Part shown: positions 7,051-13,837 of the stretch, piece by piece | Layout of the letters: each line of letters opens with the position of its first letter | Position numbering within the stretch: the first letter of the stretch is position 1 | DNA from: Hallerella sp963629575 | Lineage (GTDB): Bacteria; Fibrobacterota; Fibrobacteria; Fibrobacterales; Fibrobacteraceae | Reading direction: 5' to 3' | Length of the DNA: 25,248 nt | NCBI GenBank assembly: GCA_963629575.1 | Contig: CAVGIM010000046.1 | Coordinates: forward strand, 1 to 25,248 | Made by a program: the position numbers and the translations under genes | The notes under the pieces: generated by a model | What the model was told of the DNA's origin: nothing | The model's input: the letters and a program-made list of their open reading frames with translations, nothing else | Databases searched by the model: none

Positions 7051-8925
7051 CTACCTAAGAACGACTTGGCGGATTGCGTTTCCAGAATCCGAACGGACGC
7101 GCACCACGTAAAGCCCATTCGGCAGATTCTTCAACGAAAGAGTTCCGTTTACGTTTTCCGCAAGGAACACCGGGCGTCCCTGCATATCGAAAAACTCGAC
7201 AGTCGCATTCCTTGCGCCGTTTACGCTCAGTGTCTTTCCCGTCACCTGCAAGTCCAGATTTCCAAAGAAAGTCTTTCGGGAAACAGACGCCAGTTCATCC
7301 GGACATCCCACCGCCTCGATCTTCGAAAGGTAGATGCCCGAACCGTTGCTGTTGAGCGTAATCTGCGTCGGAGCGGCAGAAGAATCGCGCACACGCTGCA
7401 AATCCACCGTTGCCGCAGCCGCGGCTGTCCCCGAAGCGGAAACGCCATACTGCAAGCTGAACCACGGAGAATTCACGCCGACATTCACGTAGTTTATCCC
7501 GCCGATTCCCTGCATCGTCAAAATCAGGTTTTCGCACTTGCTCATCACGTTCTTCGAAACGGCATCATCCGGGAGCGTATAGATCGCATGCTGGTAACCG
7601 CAAGAAGATTCGCTCTGGTCGCACCCGGCAAGGGGAATCTTCATGTAGCCCGATGCCGAGACATACTCGGGAGAACCCGCATTCACGTCGCTCGACCAGC
7701 TGCCGACATTCTCCGATCCCGCCACGGAATAATCCACAATCACGTAAGTGGCCTTGCCAAATGTCGAGGAACCGTTTTCCCATTCGACCGGATTCACGCT
7801 GCCCGCCTTGGTCACCGTCGAGGCGTCATGCGCCTTTAGCGAGACGACAAGACTGTCGTAAGCGGGCTTTTTGGCAAAGCTCGAATCAAAAATCAGACCG
7901 TTGAACTTTCCCTGGTCCTTGAGCCAGCTGTACTTGTCGCTCAGTCCCCAGATGACAAAGGCTTCCATATTGTCGGATTCGAGAAAGACATCCATGAATT
8001 GACGGTAGAGATGTCCCTGCGCCGCATAGTCCGCCGCGGTAACTTGCGTTCCCGATTTAAACCCGATGTCGAGTTCCGTAATCTGCAGGATCAGACCCAG
8101 ACTCTTGAGCTTGGAAGCAAAGGTGCGGACATTTGTCGGGGTGGACGTATGCGTGTTTTCGATGTGCGTCTGCGTGCCGATTCCCGTGATGTAGATTCCC
8201 GCCTTCTTCAAGCGAGACGCCACGGAATCATACACGAACTGCGCCTTGCTCCCCGATCCCATTCCCCATTCGAGCGCGTAATCGTTATAGTAGAGCCTTG
8301 CATCCGGATCCGCTTCGTGCGCCCAGACAAAGGAAGAATCGATAAAGTCGCGACCGATATACTTGTACCAGACAGATCCTTCCGAGCGCCATCCTCGGTT
8401 AGAACCATCGTCGTTTACGGCTTCGTTCACTACGTCCCACTCGCGGATCTGCCCCTTGAAATGCCCGACCACGTTGTAGATGTGATTTTTCAAAACGGCG
8501 AGGAGCGTATCACGTGCGCTGCCGCCCGAACTTTCGACGCTTTCCGCGAGCGTTCCGACCCAGGCGGGAACCTGGCTGTGCCAGGAAAGGGCGTGTCCGC
8601 GGACCTGCATTCCATTTTGCGCCGCATAGCTCATCAGCTTTTCGGCCTTCGTGTAGCTGAAGCTTCCGCGAGAGGGTTCCGTCGCGTCGAACTTCATCTC
8701 GTTTTCGGCAACGACCATGTTGAAGTTGCCCTTGTGCAGTTCCTCGTAAATCAAAGCATCCGAACCGAGCGCATTGTTGAACCAGTCCGAATTCAGGATT
8801 CCGCCGATAAAGCGACCGCGGTTTTCGGCGAGTTCGCGAAGCGTACTGTCCGCATCTGCCGCAAAAAGAGTTTCGGACCCGCAAACGGCAAGTCCAAAGA
8901 CCAGAGCCTTGGAAAGAAGTTTCAT
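7051..8925 (-). CDS. Secreted GH10 endo-beta-1,4-xylanase with accessory and C-terminal sorting domains
   Basis: 624 residues from ATG 8925, chosen because AGAGGA precedes it and the protein then begins with a signal peptide (MKLLSKALVFGLAVCGSETL, cleavage probably after LFA). The frame is open 34 codons further upstream, but that extension is not signal-like. The GH10 domain covers about residues 25-370, with the substrate motif GHALSWHSQ, acid/base Glu168 in WDVVNEAVND and nucleophile Glu284 in LQITELDIG. It should cleave internal xylan bonds. Residues of about 400-540 form a beta-rich region, probably a carbohydrate-binding module of unclear family. The last 65 residues (VEFFDMQGRPV, LPNGLYVVRV, ending RQVVLR) resemble the C-terminal sorting domains of type 9 secretion substrates and Fibrobacter glycanases. 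It stands alone between two intergenic regions. Confidence 0.93.
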   Translation of the reverse strand: MKLLSKALVFGLAVCGSETLFAADADSTLRELAENRGRFIGGILNSDWFNNALGSDALIYEELHKGNFNMVVAENEMKFDATEPSRGSFSYTKAEKLMSYAAQNGMQVRGHALSWHSQVPAWVGTLAESVESSGGSARDTLLAVLKNHIYNVVGHFKGQIREWDVVNEAVNDDGSNRGWRSEGSVWYKYIGRDFIDSSFVWAHEADPDARLYYNDYALEWGMGSGSKAQFVYDSVASRLKKAGIYITGIGTQTHIENTHTSTPTNVRTFASKLKSLGLILQITELDIGFKSGTQVTAADYAAQGHLYRQFMDVFLESDNMEAFVIWGLSDKYSWLKDQGKFNGLIFDSSFAKKPAYDSLVVSLKAHDASTVTKAGSVNPVEWENGSSTFGKATYVIVDYSVAGSENVGSWSSDVNAGSPEYVSASGYMKIPLAGCDQSESSCGYQHAIYTLPDDAVSKNVMSKCENLILTMQGIGGINYVNVGVNSPWFSLQYGVSASGTAAAAATVDLQRVRDSSAAPTQITLNSNGSGIYLSKIEAVGCPDELASVSRKTFFGNLDLQVTGKTLSVNGARNATVEFFDMQGRPVFLAENVNGTLSLKNLPNGLYVVRVRSDSGNAIRQVVLR

Positions 8926-9134
8926 TCTGCATCCTCTAGGATAAATGGAATCATACCATCCTAAATCTATCTTATTTGTTCGGATTTTACACGGGGTTGC
9001 GATAAAATTCCGCTCCAAGAAAGGCAACAGCCATCGAGACTGTCATCGGAGCTTTCGCTTTTTGTCTGAAAAGATTACGTATAAATTAAAGTGACAACTT
9101 GATAATCCCTTTATTTTCGGCACTTCTAGACTAC
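8926..9134. other. Intergenic DNA upstream of the xylanase
   Basis: This is the first half of the 438-base divergent region between the xylanase and the plus-strand operon. It is AT-rich and must hold the xylanase promoter. I see only weak candidates on the minus strand (for example TAGATTTA just upstream of the ribosome-binding site) and no convincing paired box. No gene, tRNA or terminator was found in it. Confidence 0.5.
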
Positions 9135-9151
9135 TATAGTTTAAAACTATA
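9135..9151. promoter_or_regulatory. Perfect palindrome, candidate operator
   Basis: TATAGTTT (9135-9142), one central A, and AAACTATA (9144-9151) form a perfect inverted repeat with 8-bp arms. It directly overlaps the expected -35 position of the TATAAT at 9171-9176 that would serve the five-gene operon. The size suits a dimeric helix-turn-helix regulator. No regulator gene is present in the operon, so the protein is unknown. Confidence 0.5.
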
Positions 9152-9176
9152 ACTAGAACTCAAAAAATAGTATAAT
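9148..9176 (+). promoter_or_regulatory. Candidate promoter of the SDR-CysK-LanC operon
   Basis: A perfect sigma-70 -10 hexamer TATAAT lies at 9171-9176. Seventeen bases upstream is TATAAC (9148-9153), a poor -35 box that overlaps the palindrome, as expected of a regulated promoter. Transcription would start near 9183 and leave an untranslated leader of about 180 bases. Confidence 0.5.
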
Positions 9177-9195
9177 CCATACCTCTTGTTTTTCG

Positions 9196-9258
9196 CTCCC
9201 GAAATTCTACCTTGTGAATCGTCGGAACACTTGAGATCACCCCCCCCGAAATCGGGAG
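9196..9258 (+). promoter_or_regulatory. Leader segment with two mutually exclusive pairings
   Basis: CTCCCGA (9196-9202) is the exact complement of TCGGGAG (9252-9258), a long-range 7-bp stem. The same downstream strand can instead close a local hairpin CCCG-AAAT-CGGG (9245-9256) next to a run of eight C's (9240-9247). Such alternatives occur in attenuators and riboswitches, but I could not match the segment to a known class. Confidence 0.3.
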
Positions 9259-9279
9259 AATCTTCTCAATAGAGCCTCT

Positions 9280-9308
9280 AAAAAAAACGTTCCGGGCAAC
9301 CGCCCGGA
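9280..9308 (-). terminator. Intrinsic terminator on the minus strand, orphan
   Basis: TCCGGGC (9291-9297), loop AACC and GCCCGGA (9302-9308) form a perfect GC-rich stem; on the minus strand eight T's follow after three bases (9287-9280). No minus-strand gene lies upstream of it: that side is the plus-strand SDR gene. On the plus strand no T run follows the hairpin. It may stop antisense transcripts, may be a leader hairpin, or may be left from a gene displaced when the operon was inserted. Confidence 0.6.
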
Positions 9309-9363
9309 CGGTTAGGGACTTCACGCATTCAAACCGCAGAGCGATCTGCACTGGAGTTTTACA

Positions 9364-10158
9364 ATGAGCGAAAAGAAAGTAGTAGTCATCACGGGAGCCG
9401 CCCAGGGCATCGGTCTTGCCGGCGTCAAGAAATTTCTCAAGGAAGGGTGGGCGGTCGCCGCGACTGACATCCGGAAAGCGGAACTCGATCGGGAAGTCGA
9501 AAAACTCGCCAAGGAAGGATTCGACGTGACCGCCTACGAACTCGACGTAACCGATTTCAGACAAGGTCAGAAAGTCATCCAGGAAGTCGTCAAGAAATAT
9601 GGCAGGATCGACGCCCTCTTTAACGACGCGGGAATCACGGGACACCGGAAAGGCATTCTCGATTTCGATCCCGAAGAAATCAAGCAGGCGGAAAACGTCA
9701 ATCTCTGGGGCAGCCTTTACCTCATCCAGCACGTCGCCCGCGTATTCGTCGAAAGAAAAATCGCCGGATCCATTGTGAACGTGTCGTCCTTTGTCGCTTC
9801 GCTTTCGGAATGGTCTCCGTTTGCCTATGGCATTTCCAAGTCCGCCGTCGATGGCCTTACCCGGGTGGCCGCCTTCCACCTCGGAAAGTACGGAATCCGC
9901 GTAAACTCGGTCGCGCCGGGATGCACCAAGACGGAAATGGCAATCAAATACGACTATTCCGATCCGACCATTCGAAAGATCCAGGCGGAAAACGCCGTTC
10001 TCAACCGTTGGATAGAACCGGAAGAAATCGCCAAGGCGGCGTTCTTCCTCGCAAGCGACGAAGCGAGCGCGATCACGGCGGTCAAGCTTCCCGTCGATGG
10101 CGGATACTCCAGCACCAAGTTCAACAATCAGAAAAGCATTTACGGCGAAAACGTCTAA
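9364..10158 (+). CDS. SDR-family NAD-dependent oxidoreductase
   Basis: 264 residues, the usual length for a classical short-chain dehydrogenase. The Rossmann nucleotide motif TGAAQGIG lies at residues 10-17; Asp35 at the end of strand 2 favours NAD over NADP. The family NNAG motif appears as NDAG (87-90). The catalytic triad is Ser142 (NVSS), Tyr155 and Lys159 (AYGISK), followed by NSVAPG. The C-terminal FLASDEAS...DGGYS pattern is typical. GGAG seven bases before ATG fixes the start. It is the first gene of the operon; the next begins 11 bases after its stop. Its substrate cannot be read from sequence; context suggests a hydroxy or keto group on a serine/cysteine-derived compound. Confidence 0.92.
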   Translation: MSEKKVVVITGAAQGIGLAGVKKFLKEGWAVAATDIRKAELDREVEKLAKEGFDVTAYELDVTDFRQGQKVIQEVVKKYGRIDALFNDAGITGHRKGILDFDPEEIKQAENVNLWGSLYLIQHVARVFVERKIAGSIVNVSSFVASLSEWSPFAYGISKSAVDGLTRVAAFHLGKYGIRVNSVAPGCTKTEMAIKYDYSDPTIRKIQAENAVLNRWIEPEEIAKAAFFLASDEASAITAVKLPVDGGYSSTKFNNQKSIYGENV

Positions 10159-10169
10159 AGGAGAACTCC

Positions 10170-11165
10170 ATGTCCAAAATTCACAAGTCCATCGCGGAAC
10201 TCGTCGGCAACACGCCACTCGTCGAACTTTCCAATTACGAGGAAAAATACGGAATCGAAGCGCACATCATCGGAAAACTGGAATACCTGAATCCGACCGG
10301 CAGCGTCAAGGACAGGCTAGCGCTAGCCCTCATCGAAGACGGAAAGAAAAAAGGACTTATCAAGAAAGGCGACACGCTTGTCGATGTCACCAGCGGCAAC
10401 ACGGGAATCGGTCTTGCGGGAATCGGTCACGCCGAAGGTTTCGAATTCGTTCCCTATCTCGAACCGGGAACCTCCGAAGAGCGTACCAAGATCTTCCAGG
10501 GATACGGTCTAGACGTCCATACCCTCTACGACATCGACGAAGTCAAGGATTTCGAAAAGACAGGGCTTGTTCTCGACGACTTGATTCACGGAATCCAGCG
10601 CATCGCCAAGGAAAACGGCTGGTACTATACAGGCCAAACGGTCAACGAGGCAAACCAGGAATACCACTACAGGACAACGGGGCCCGAGATTTGGCGCGAC
10701 ACCGACGGAAACGTCGATTACTTTCTCGCGATGGGAGGAACCGCCGGAACTATCGTCGGAGTCGGGAGATTTCTCCGCGAAAAGAATCCGAACGTCAAAA
10801 TCATCGGAGTCCAGGCGGCGCCTTCTTCCCGACCGGACAGTCCCGACTTTACGGGACACATCGTCGATGGAACGCTTCCTCTAGGCCGCGTCGCCGATCC
10901 GCTGGTTCCGACGCTCATCAAGAGCAACGAGAAGAACGGATTTTCCTTTGACGAAATCATCGACATCAAGGCGGAAGAAGCCTACAGGACCGCCCAGGAA
11001 ACCGCGCGAACCGATGGACTTTTTCTCGGAACGTCCGCAGCGGCCGCCCTGACCGCGGCCATCCAGGTCGCAAGGCGCAAAGAGGCAAAAGGCAAGAACA
11101 TCGTTGTCATCTATCCCGACAACGGCTACAAGTATCTTTCCACGGATCTCTACAAAAGGCTCTAG
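10170..11165 (+). CDS. Cysteine synthase / cystathionine beta-synthase-like PLP enzyme
   Basis: 331 residues from ATG 10170, placed by AAAGGAG just before it. It has the fold-type II PLP layout of CysK/CBS: NPTGSVKDR with the Schiff-base Lys47, the TSGNTG substrate loop (74-79) and a phosphate loop GGTAGT (189-194) where CysK and CBS normally have GTGGT. The pyridine-nitrogen serine motif is GTSAAA instead of the usual GxSSGA. These enzymes replace the beta substituent of serine, O-acetylserine or similar amino acids with a thiol through an aminoacrylate. The changed loops and the YLEPGTSEERT segment (CysK has MPxxMSxER) suggest a substrate other than plain sulfide plus O-acetylserine. The next gene follows by 23 bases. 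Confidence 0.9.
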   Translation: MSKIHKSIAELVGNTPLVELSNYEEKYGIEAHIIGKLEYLNPTGSVKDRLALALIEDGKKKGLIKKGDTLVDVTSGNTGIGLAGIGHAEGFEFVPYLEPGTSEERTKIFQGYGLDVHTLYDIDEVKDFEKTGLVLDDLIHGIQRIAKENGWYYTGQTVNEANQEYHYRTTGPEIWRDTDGNVDYFLAMGGTAGTIVGVGRFLREKNPNVKIIGVQAAPSSRPDSPDFTGHIVDGTLPLGRVADPLVPTLIKSNEKNGFSFDEIIDIKAEEAYRTAQETARTDGLFLGTSAAAALTAAIQVARRKEAKGKNIVVIYPDNGYKYLSTDLYKRL

Positions 11166-11188
11166 ACAAGGCCAAAGGAGTTTTCGAC

Positions 11189-12595
11189 ATGAAACTAAGA
11201 TTTTCAACAGAGCTTCCCTTTCACGCCCGGTCGTCCGAAGATTACCTGGCGGCGGTGCTCCAAATTGTCAAGTATCTAAAGACAAACGAAGTTATCACGC
11301 CACAGGGAAAATACTGGAAGGTAAGCCCGGAACCCGGAAACGAATACAAGGGCGACCTCATCATCACCCCGAAAAGCATCTACGCAGGTTCCGCGGGAAT
11401 CGGGCAGTTTTTTCTCCAGCTTTACGAGGTTACAAAAGATCCGAAATATTTGCAAGAGGCGAAAGACGCCGCCGAATATATCCTGAATACTTACGAGGGA
11501 CCGGATTTTTTCAGGAACGTTCTCGAAGGTATCGATGGCGGCGTCTGGCCGGTCAAAGGCTGGGGCACAAGCGTCTATGCGGCTCCCGCCGGAGAAGGAA
11601 TTTTCCTGGAACAGCTCTACGAAGTCACCCGCGATAATCGCTACCGCGAATTTCTGGTCAAGACTGCAGACGATGCGATTTCTGCCGGAAAGGACGACGG
11701 AAAGACTCTCCACTGGAGCTCCGAAGCGGATCTGATGGCCGACGGCTCCTATGGATTCTTCTTTCTCTATGTCTATCGCAAGACGGGCGACAGGAAATAT
11801 CTGGACGCCGCCAAGAAAGTCGTCGCGTTTACGGACACGCGAATCGTTCCCGCCAAGGTCGGCGGAATTTACTACAAGAACGTCGATCTTACGCTTGTCG
11901 GCTGGAAATCCAGGGAAACCGTATTTCCGAATTTTTCGCACGGCGCGGCAGGAAGCGCCTATCTCAACGTTCTTCTCTACGAAGAGACCCGGGAAAAGGC
12001 GTATCTCGACAAAGCAAGAGAAGTCGTCAAGTTTCTTTCCGCGATAGTCGAAGGCGACGAAAAAGGCGCGCTCGTTCCCTATCTCTACAATCCCGAAAAG
12101 GGAAGTTTCCACGACTTCTACTATCTATCGACTTGCCACGGTCCGGTAGGCACGACCATTCTCTTTAGAAAGCTCTTCGACGTCACGGGCGACCCGGAAG
12201 ATCTCGCCTGGGTCAAACTTCTCACCGATGGCATTCTAAGGACCGGAGCGCCTCTTGTCCATTCCCCCGGCTACTGGAACAGCTATTGCCTGTGCTGCGG
12301 GGCCCCCGGACTCCTCGCCCACTTTGTAAAAACCGCGAAAGCCCTAAACGACGAGTCTTACATCCGGCAGGCAAGACTGACCGCCGACAAGCTTCTCGGC
12401 GACTCGTTTAACGACGAAAAGGGACGACGCTGGTATGCCGCCTGGACGCGCAAGCTTCCGAATTTCGTCGAAACCTACACAGGTCTCTACGATGGTGCCG
12501 CCGGTGTCGGAAGTTCGCTTCTCGCCCTTTACGCTCACGAAAAGGGAATCCAGATTCAAACGGATACGCTCGAATATCTGTTCCTAGACAAGTAA
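11189..12595 (+). CDS. Stand-alone LanC-like protein with CCG zinc motif
   Basis: 468 residues. The sequence is a series of helical repeats each marked by a Gly-rich turn: AGSAGIG (66-72), APAGEG (132-137), FSHGAAG (249-255), TCHGPVG (315-321), CCGAPG (369-374) and YDGAAGVG (434-441). This is the alpha/alpha toroid pattern of LanC cyclases. His251 matches the conserved LanC histidine; Cys316 (CHGPVG) sits where LanC has CYGxPG; Cys369-Cys370 replace the CHG motif, so the zinc site would have three Cys ligands. LanC proteins add cysteine thiols to dehydroamino acids to make thioethers. No dehydratase or precursor peptide gene is seen. AAAGGAG precedes the ATG. A toroid glycosidase is the main alternative, but the Cys/His motifs argue against it. 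Confidence 0.75.
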   Translation: MKLRFSTELPFHARSSEDYLAAVLQIVKYLKTNEVITPQGKYWKVSPEPGNEYKGDLIITPKSIYAGSAGIGQFFLQLYEVTKDPKYLQEAKDAAEYILNTYEGPDFFRNVLEGIDGGVWPVKGWGTSVYAAPAGEGIFLEQLYEVTRDNRYREFLVKTADDAISAGKDDGKTLHWSSEADLMADGSYGFFFLYVYRKTGDRKYLDAAKKVVAFTDTRIVPAKVGGIYYKNVDLTLVGWKSRETVFPNFSHGAAGSAYLNVLLYEETREKAYLDKAREVVKFLSAIVEGDEKGALVPYLYNPEKGSFHDFYYLSTCHGPVGTTILFRKLFDVTGDPEDLAWVKLLTDGILRTGAPLVHSPGYWNSYCLCCGAPGLLAHFVKTAKALNDESYIRQARLTADKLLGDSFNDEKGRRWYAAWTRKLPNFVETYTGLYDGAAGVGSSLLALYAHEKGIQIQTDTLEYLFLDK

Positions 12596-12667
12596 GGCCC
12601 TCTGAAAATCGCAGGCTTTCCATCGCAGGAGAACCTGTGACTCTTCTCTTGGACAAGGGAAATTCAA

Positions 12668-13837
12668 ATGCCACGATGTATCGACACCAAATGCATTCAT
12701 CTCGAAGAAGAACAATCCGATCGCGCCATATCCCACTTCGGAGCGATCAGTTTTCCCATCTACCAGACAGCGACATTCGCCCATCCCGCAGTCGGAAAAT
12801 CCACAGGCTTCGATTATTCGAGGCTCCAGAATCCCACGCGCGAGCATCTGGAAAAGATCGTTGCCTCGCTAGAACACGGCGCATCCGCAATCGCCCTGTC
12901 CTCGGGAATGGCGGCGATATCGCTTCTCTTCGAAATTTTTGAACCCGAAGACCAAATCATCGCAGACTCGGACCTTTACGGCGGAAGCGTCCGCCTGTTT
13001 GCACACGTTTCCACAAAGAACGGGCTGCAAGTTTCGCAGGTCGATTTTTCAAGAGAGGATGTCGAGCGATTCATCACCGAACGAACCAAGGCCATCTACC
13101 TTGAAACGCCGACCAACCCGATGATGCACGTTTACGACATCGAAAAGTACGCCCGTATCGCCAAAAGGCACGGTATTCTCCTGATCGTCGATAACACGTT
13201 CCTTTCTCCCTATTTTCAAAATCCTCTAGAACTCGGCGCGGACATTGTCGTCCATAGCGGAACAAAATATCTAGGCGGTCACAACGACACGCTCGCCGGC
13301 TTTCTCGTCACGAACCGAAAAGATGTCGAAGAAAGGCTCCGCTTCCTTGTCAAGACAACAGGCGCAGGCCTCGCCCCGTTTGATTCCTGGCTTATCTTGC
13401 GCGGACTCAAGACCCTCGGCGTCCGCATGGAACGCGCCCAGGAAAACGCGTTTCAAGTCGCCAGGTTTCTCCTGCGCCAAAGGGAAGTTACCCGAGTCAT
13501 CTATCCCGGCCTGGAATCCCACCCGGGATTTCGAATTCTCCAGAAGCAGGCCCGCGGATTCGGCGGCATGATAACCTTTCACGTCCAAAGCGAGCAGATA
13601 GCGCTTTCCGTCCTGCAGAATGTACGGCTGGTACAGTTTGCCGAAAGTCTCGGCGGGGTCGAAACGCTCATCACCTACCCGGTTACGCAGACACACGCCG
13701 ACGTTCCCAAGGAAATTCTCAGGCAAAACGGAATTACGGAAAAGACGCTCCGCCTGTCCGTCGGAATCGAGAACATCGAGGATCTCTTGCAAGATTTACA
13801 GAACGCCTTTCAAAAAACAAGGGAAAAAGCCAAATGA
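12668..13837 (+). CDS. Cystathionine gamma-synthase / C-S lyase family PLP enzyme
   Basis: 389 residues, the typical length of the Cys/Met metabolism PLP family (MetB, MetC, CGL, MGL). Visible landmarks are YSR (50-52), SSGMAA (78-83), YGGS (104-107), Asp175 in VDNTF and Schiff-base Lys200 in HSGTKYLGGHND. The family forms or breaks the C-gamma-S or C-beta-S bond of cystathionine-like substrates; which reaction occurs here cannot be decided from sequence. The ATG is preceded by AAGGGA. It starts 72 bases after the LanC-like gene, the widest gap in the operon, with no terminator in between. Its last bases overlap the next gene (ATGA). Confidence 0.92.
   Translation: MPRCIDTKCIHLEEEQSDRAISHFGAISFPIYQTATFAHPAVGKSTGFDYSRLQNPTREHLEKIVASLEHGASAIALSSGMAAISLLFEIFEPEDQIIADSDLYGGSVRLFAHVSTKNGLQVSQVDFSREDVERFITERTKAIYLETPTNPMMHVYDIEKYARIAKRHGILLIVDNTFLSPYFQNPLELGADIVVHSGTKYLGGHNDTLAGFLVTNRKDVEERLRFLVKTTGAGLAPFDSWLILRGLKTLGVRMERAQENAFQVARFLLRQREVTRVIYPGLESHPGFRILQKQARGFGGMITFHVQSEQIALSVLQNVRLVQFAESLGGVETLITYPVTQTHADVPKEILRQNGITEKTLRLSVGIENIEDLLQDLQNAFQKTREKAK

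Noticed and set aside
8926..9027. 34-codon N-terminal extension of the xylanase
   Set aside because: It would bury the signal peptide; the downstream ATG has a good ribosome-binding site and begins with a normal signal sequence.
9280..9320. SAM riboswitch or T-box suggested by GGGCAACCGCC next to sulfur genes
   Set aside because: The flanking stems and conserved loops of SAM-I and SAM-II, and the specifier and antiterminator elements of a T-box, are not present.
9160..10218. 352-codon minus-strand frame over the first SDR
   Set aside because: Antisense to a clear SDR gene; no ribosome-binding site or domain.
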